The notes under the pieces are model-generated. The model did not search any database, was not told the DNA's origin, and saw only the letters and a list, made by a program, of their open reading frames with translations. Shown piece after piece: positions 62,496 to 64,000 of a stretch of 64,000 nt of DNA. The position numbers and the translations under genes were made by a program. The number at the start of each line of letters is the position of its first letter. Positions within the stretch are counted from its first letter, which is position 1. Source of the DNA: Betaproteobacteria bacterium (GTDB lineage: Bacteria; Pseudomonadota; Gammaproteobacteria; Burkholderiales; Rhodocyclaceae); contig JACRAR010000078.1 in assembly GCA_016234745.1 (NCBI GenBank), positions 1-64,000 on the forward strand, read 5' to 3'.

Positions 62496-63215
62496 ATGGA
62501 ACGAGGACACCTGGGAGATGCGGCGCTGATCAACAGCGTCGCGGCGAAAACCGAGCTGCTGCGCCGCCGGTTGGCAGAAATCGCCACGGCCTTCGTTCCC
62601 GCCGCTTTTGCCAACAGCCTCGGCGCCGAGGACATGCTGCTGACCGACCTTATCGTCAGGGAAAAGTACGACATCGAAATCTTCTCGCTCGACACCGGTC
62701 GTCTGCCGGCCGAGACCTATGAACTGATGGGACGCTTGCGCCGCCACTATGGCCTGACGCTGAAACTCTATTATCCGCGCCACGAACTCGTCGAAGCCTA
62801 CACGCGCCAGCATGGCATCAACGGCTTCTATGACTCGGTGGAATTGCGCAAAGGCTGCTGCAATATCCGCAAGGTTGAGCCATTGCAGCGCGCATTGGCC
62901 GGCAAGAAAGCCTGGATTACCGGGCTGCGTGCCGAACAGGCGGCCACCCGCGCCGACCTGCCGCTGCAGGAGTTCGACAGCGCCAACCAACTGGAGAAGT
63001 TCAACCCGCTCGCCGAGTGGACCGAGAGTGAGGTCTGGACTTACCTCCACGCCAATCATGTGCCCTGCAACAAGCTGCACGAAAAAAATTATCCGAGCAT
63101 CGGCTGCGCTCCGTGCACCCGCGCCATCAGACCGGGCGAACATGTCCGGGCAGGGCGCTGGTGGTGGGAGGATCCTTCCATCAGGGAGTGTGGCCTGCAT
63201 ATTCGGAGCGCCTAA
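62496..63215 (+). CDS. cysH: Adenylylsulfate (APS) reductase, thioredoxin-dependent
   Basis: The 239-residue enzyme of the PAPS/APS reductase family has SLGAEDMLLTDLI, FSLDTGRLPAETYE and TGLRAEQAATRADL. It carries the cluster Cys pairs CC in RKGCCNIRKVEPL and CxxC in GCAPCTRAI. These four Cys bind a 4Fe-4S cluster and mark the APS-using type, so no CysC kinase is required. It yields sulfite for CysI. It lies 5 bp after the DUF934 gene, with only a weak ribosome site, suggesting translational coupling. Confidence 0.93.
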   Translation: MERGHLGDAALINSVAAKTELLRRRLAEIATAFVPAAFANSLGAEDMLLTDLIVREKYDIEIFSLDTGRLPAETYELMGRLRRHYGLTLKLYYPRHELVEAYTRQHGINGFYDSVELRKGCCNIRKVEPLQRALAGKKAWITGLRAEQAATRADLPLQEFDSANQLEKFNPLAEWTESEVWTYLHANHVPCNKLHEKNYPSIGCAPCTRAIRPGEHVRAGRWWWEDPSIRECGLHIRSA

Positions 63216-63233
63216 ACAACGAATCGACGAACC

Positions 63234-64000
63234 ATGACAACAATATTGCTTACCCACGCAACGCTGACCCATCTCGACTGGCTTGAAGCCGAAGCGATCC
63301 ACATCCTGCGCGAGGTCGCCGGCCAGTGTGCCAATCCGGCGCTGCTGTTCTCCGGCGGCAAGGATTCGATCTGCCTCTTGCGGCTGGCCGAAAAGGCCTT
63401 CCGTCCCGGCCGCTTTCCCTTCCCGCTGCTGCACATCGACACCGGCCACAATTACCCTGAAGTGATCGCCTTTCGCGACCACCGCGCGGCGGAACTGGGC
63501 GAGCGCCTGCTGGTGCGTTCGGTGGAAGACTCGATGCGGCGCGGCAGCGTGGTGCTCAAATCGCCCGACGAGTCGCGCAACAAGCACCAGTCGGTGACCC
63601 TGCTCGAAGCCATCGAGGAATTCGGCTTCGACGCCTGCATCGGCGGTGCGCGCCGCGACGAGGAGAAAGCCCGCGCCAAGGAGCGCATCTTTTCCTTCCG
63701 CGACGAATTCGGCCAATGGGATCCGAAGAACCAGCGGCCGGAACTCTGGGACCTGTACAACGCCCGCAGCCATAAGGGCGAGAACATCCGCGTTTTCCCG
63801 ATCTCCAACTGGACCGAGCTCGATGTCTGGCAATACATCCAGCGCGAGCAGCTGGAACTGCCCTCGATCTACTTTGCCCACCCGCGCCAGGTGGTGCGCC
63901 GCAAAGGATTGCTGCAGCCCATTACCGAATTGACGCCGGCCAGGCCGGGCGATGTGGTGGAAACACTCAGCGTGCGCTTCCGTACCGTCGGCGACATTCC
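63234..64000 (+). CDS. cysD: Sulfate adenylyltransferase subunit 2 (3' end cut by window)
   Basis: The frame from ATG 63234 stays open to the window end and gives 255 residues of the ~300 expected. The PP-loop motif is LLFSGGKDSICLLRL, followed by HIDTGHNYPEVIAFRD, GGARRDEEKARAKERIF and FPISNWTELDVWQYI. CysD makes APS from sulfate and ATP together with the GTPase CysN, which should follow beyond the window. It is 18 bp after cysH. Confidence 0.95.
   Translation, partial: MTTILLTHATLTHLDWLEAEAIHILREVAGQCANPALLFSGGKDSICLLRLAEKAFRPGRFPFPLLHIDTGHNYPEVIAFRDHRAAELGERLLVRSVEDSMRRGSVVLKSPDESRNKHQSVTLLEAIEEFGFDACIGGARRDEEKARAKERIFSFRDEFGQWDPKNQRPELWDLYNARSHKGENIRVFPISNWTELDVWQYIQREQLELPSIYFAHPRQVVRRKGLLQPITELTPARPGDVVETLSVRFRTVGDI

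Overview
The window is high-GC bacterial chromosome, very probably from a betaproteobacterium; the gene complement points towards Rhodocyclales or Sterolibacteriaceae-like relatives, though the exact genus is inference. Evidence is the PHB cluster phaC-phaB-phaB-phaR, the cysI-DUF934-cysH-cysD order beside cysB, the miaB-phoH-ybeY-corC-lnt operon, and a complete acetone carboxylase. Nearly all of it is coding. There are two tRNAs (Arg-TCG and Leu-TAA), and no rRNA, CRISPR array, integrase or recognisable insertion sequence.

Layout. 1-4.2 kb: a truncated gene behind a sigma-54-like promoter, an MFS transporter, tRNA-Arg, a bactofilin joined to a RodZ-like tail, a COG3146 acyltransferase-like protein and the fossil end of a class III cyclase. 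4.4-10.3 kb: a chemoreceptor with a periplasmic c-type haem motif, an EF-G paralogue and a membrane diguanylate cyclase. 10.4-22 kb: a translationally coupled exoprotein operon made of an exported TPR-CHAT (caspase-like) protein, a roughly 2190-residue TpsA filament with three tandem 1.2-kb repeats, its TpsB pore and an unrecognised protein. 22-28.8 kb: the conserved lnt-corC-ybeY-phoH-miaB operon (transcribed right to left) with a solitary DNA methyltransferase inserted between ybeY and corC. 28.8-32 kb: a 41-codon ORF followed by an intrinsic terminator and a radical SAM/SPASM maturase, then a FAD oxidoreductase. 31.9-35.7 kb: ravA-viaA-thiM.

35.7-42.3 kb holds exported and light-related proteins: a cyclophilin and a 14-blade RCC1 protein that end in the same twin Trp-rich module, a BLUF photoreceptor 7 bp behind folE, and a small RTX/DUF4214 protein. 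42.4-49.4 kb: a spermidine-synthase-like protein, an AraC regulator and acetone carboxylase acxABC, whose alpha subunit carries a histone-H1-like Lys/Ala tail. 49.4-53.6 kb: a 1209-residue RTX protein with a seven-repeat delta-60 propeller and DUF4214, and a TIGR02647 protein. 53.6-58 kb: tRNA-Leu, then phaR, two phaB copies and class I phaC with a clear promoter and dyad operator. 58-64 kb: a PatB-like C-S lyase and cysB, divergent from cysI-DUF934-cysH-cysD, which runs off the end.

Taken together, acetone carboxylation yields acetoacetate, which after activation can enter the PHB pathway; sulfate assimilation supplies cysteine; and several genes build a large secreted surface. The most system-like novelties are the leader-ORF/terminator/SPASM unit, the CHAT-TpsA-TpsB operon, the H1-tailed acetone carboxylase and the folE-BLUF pair.
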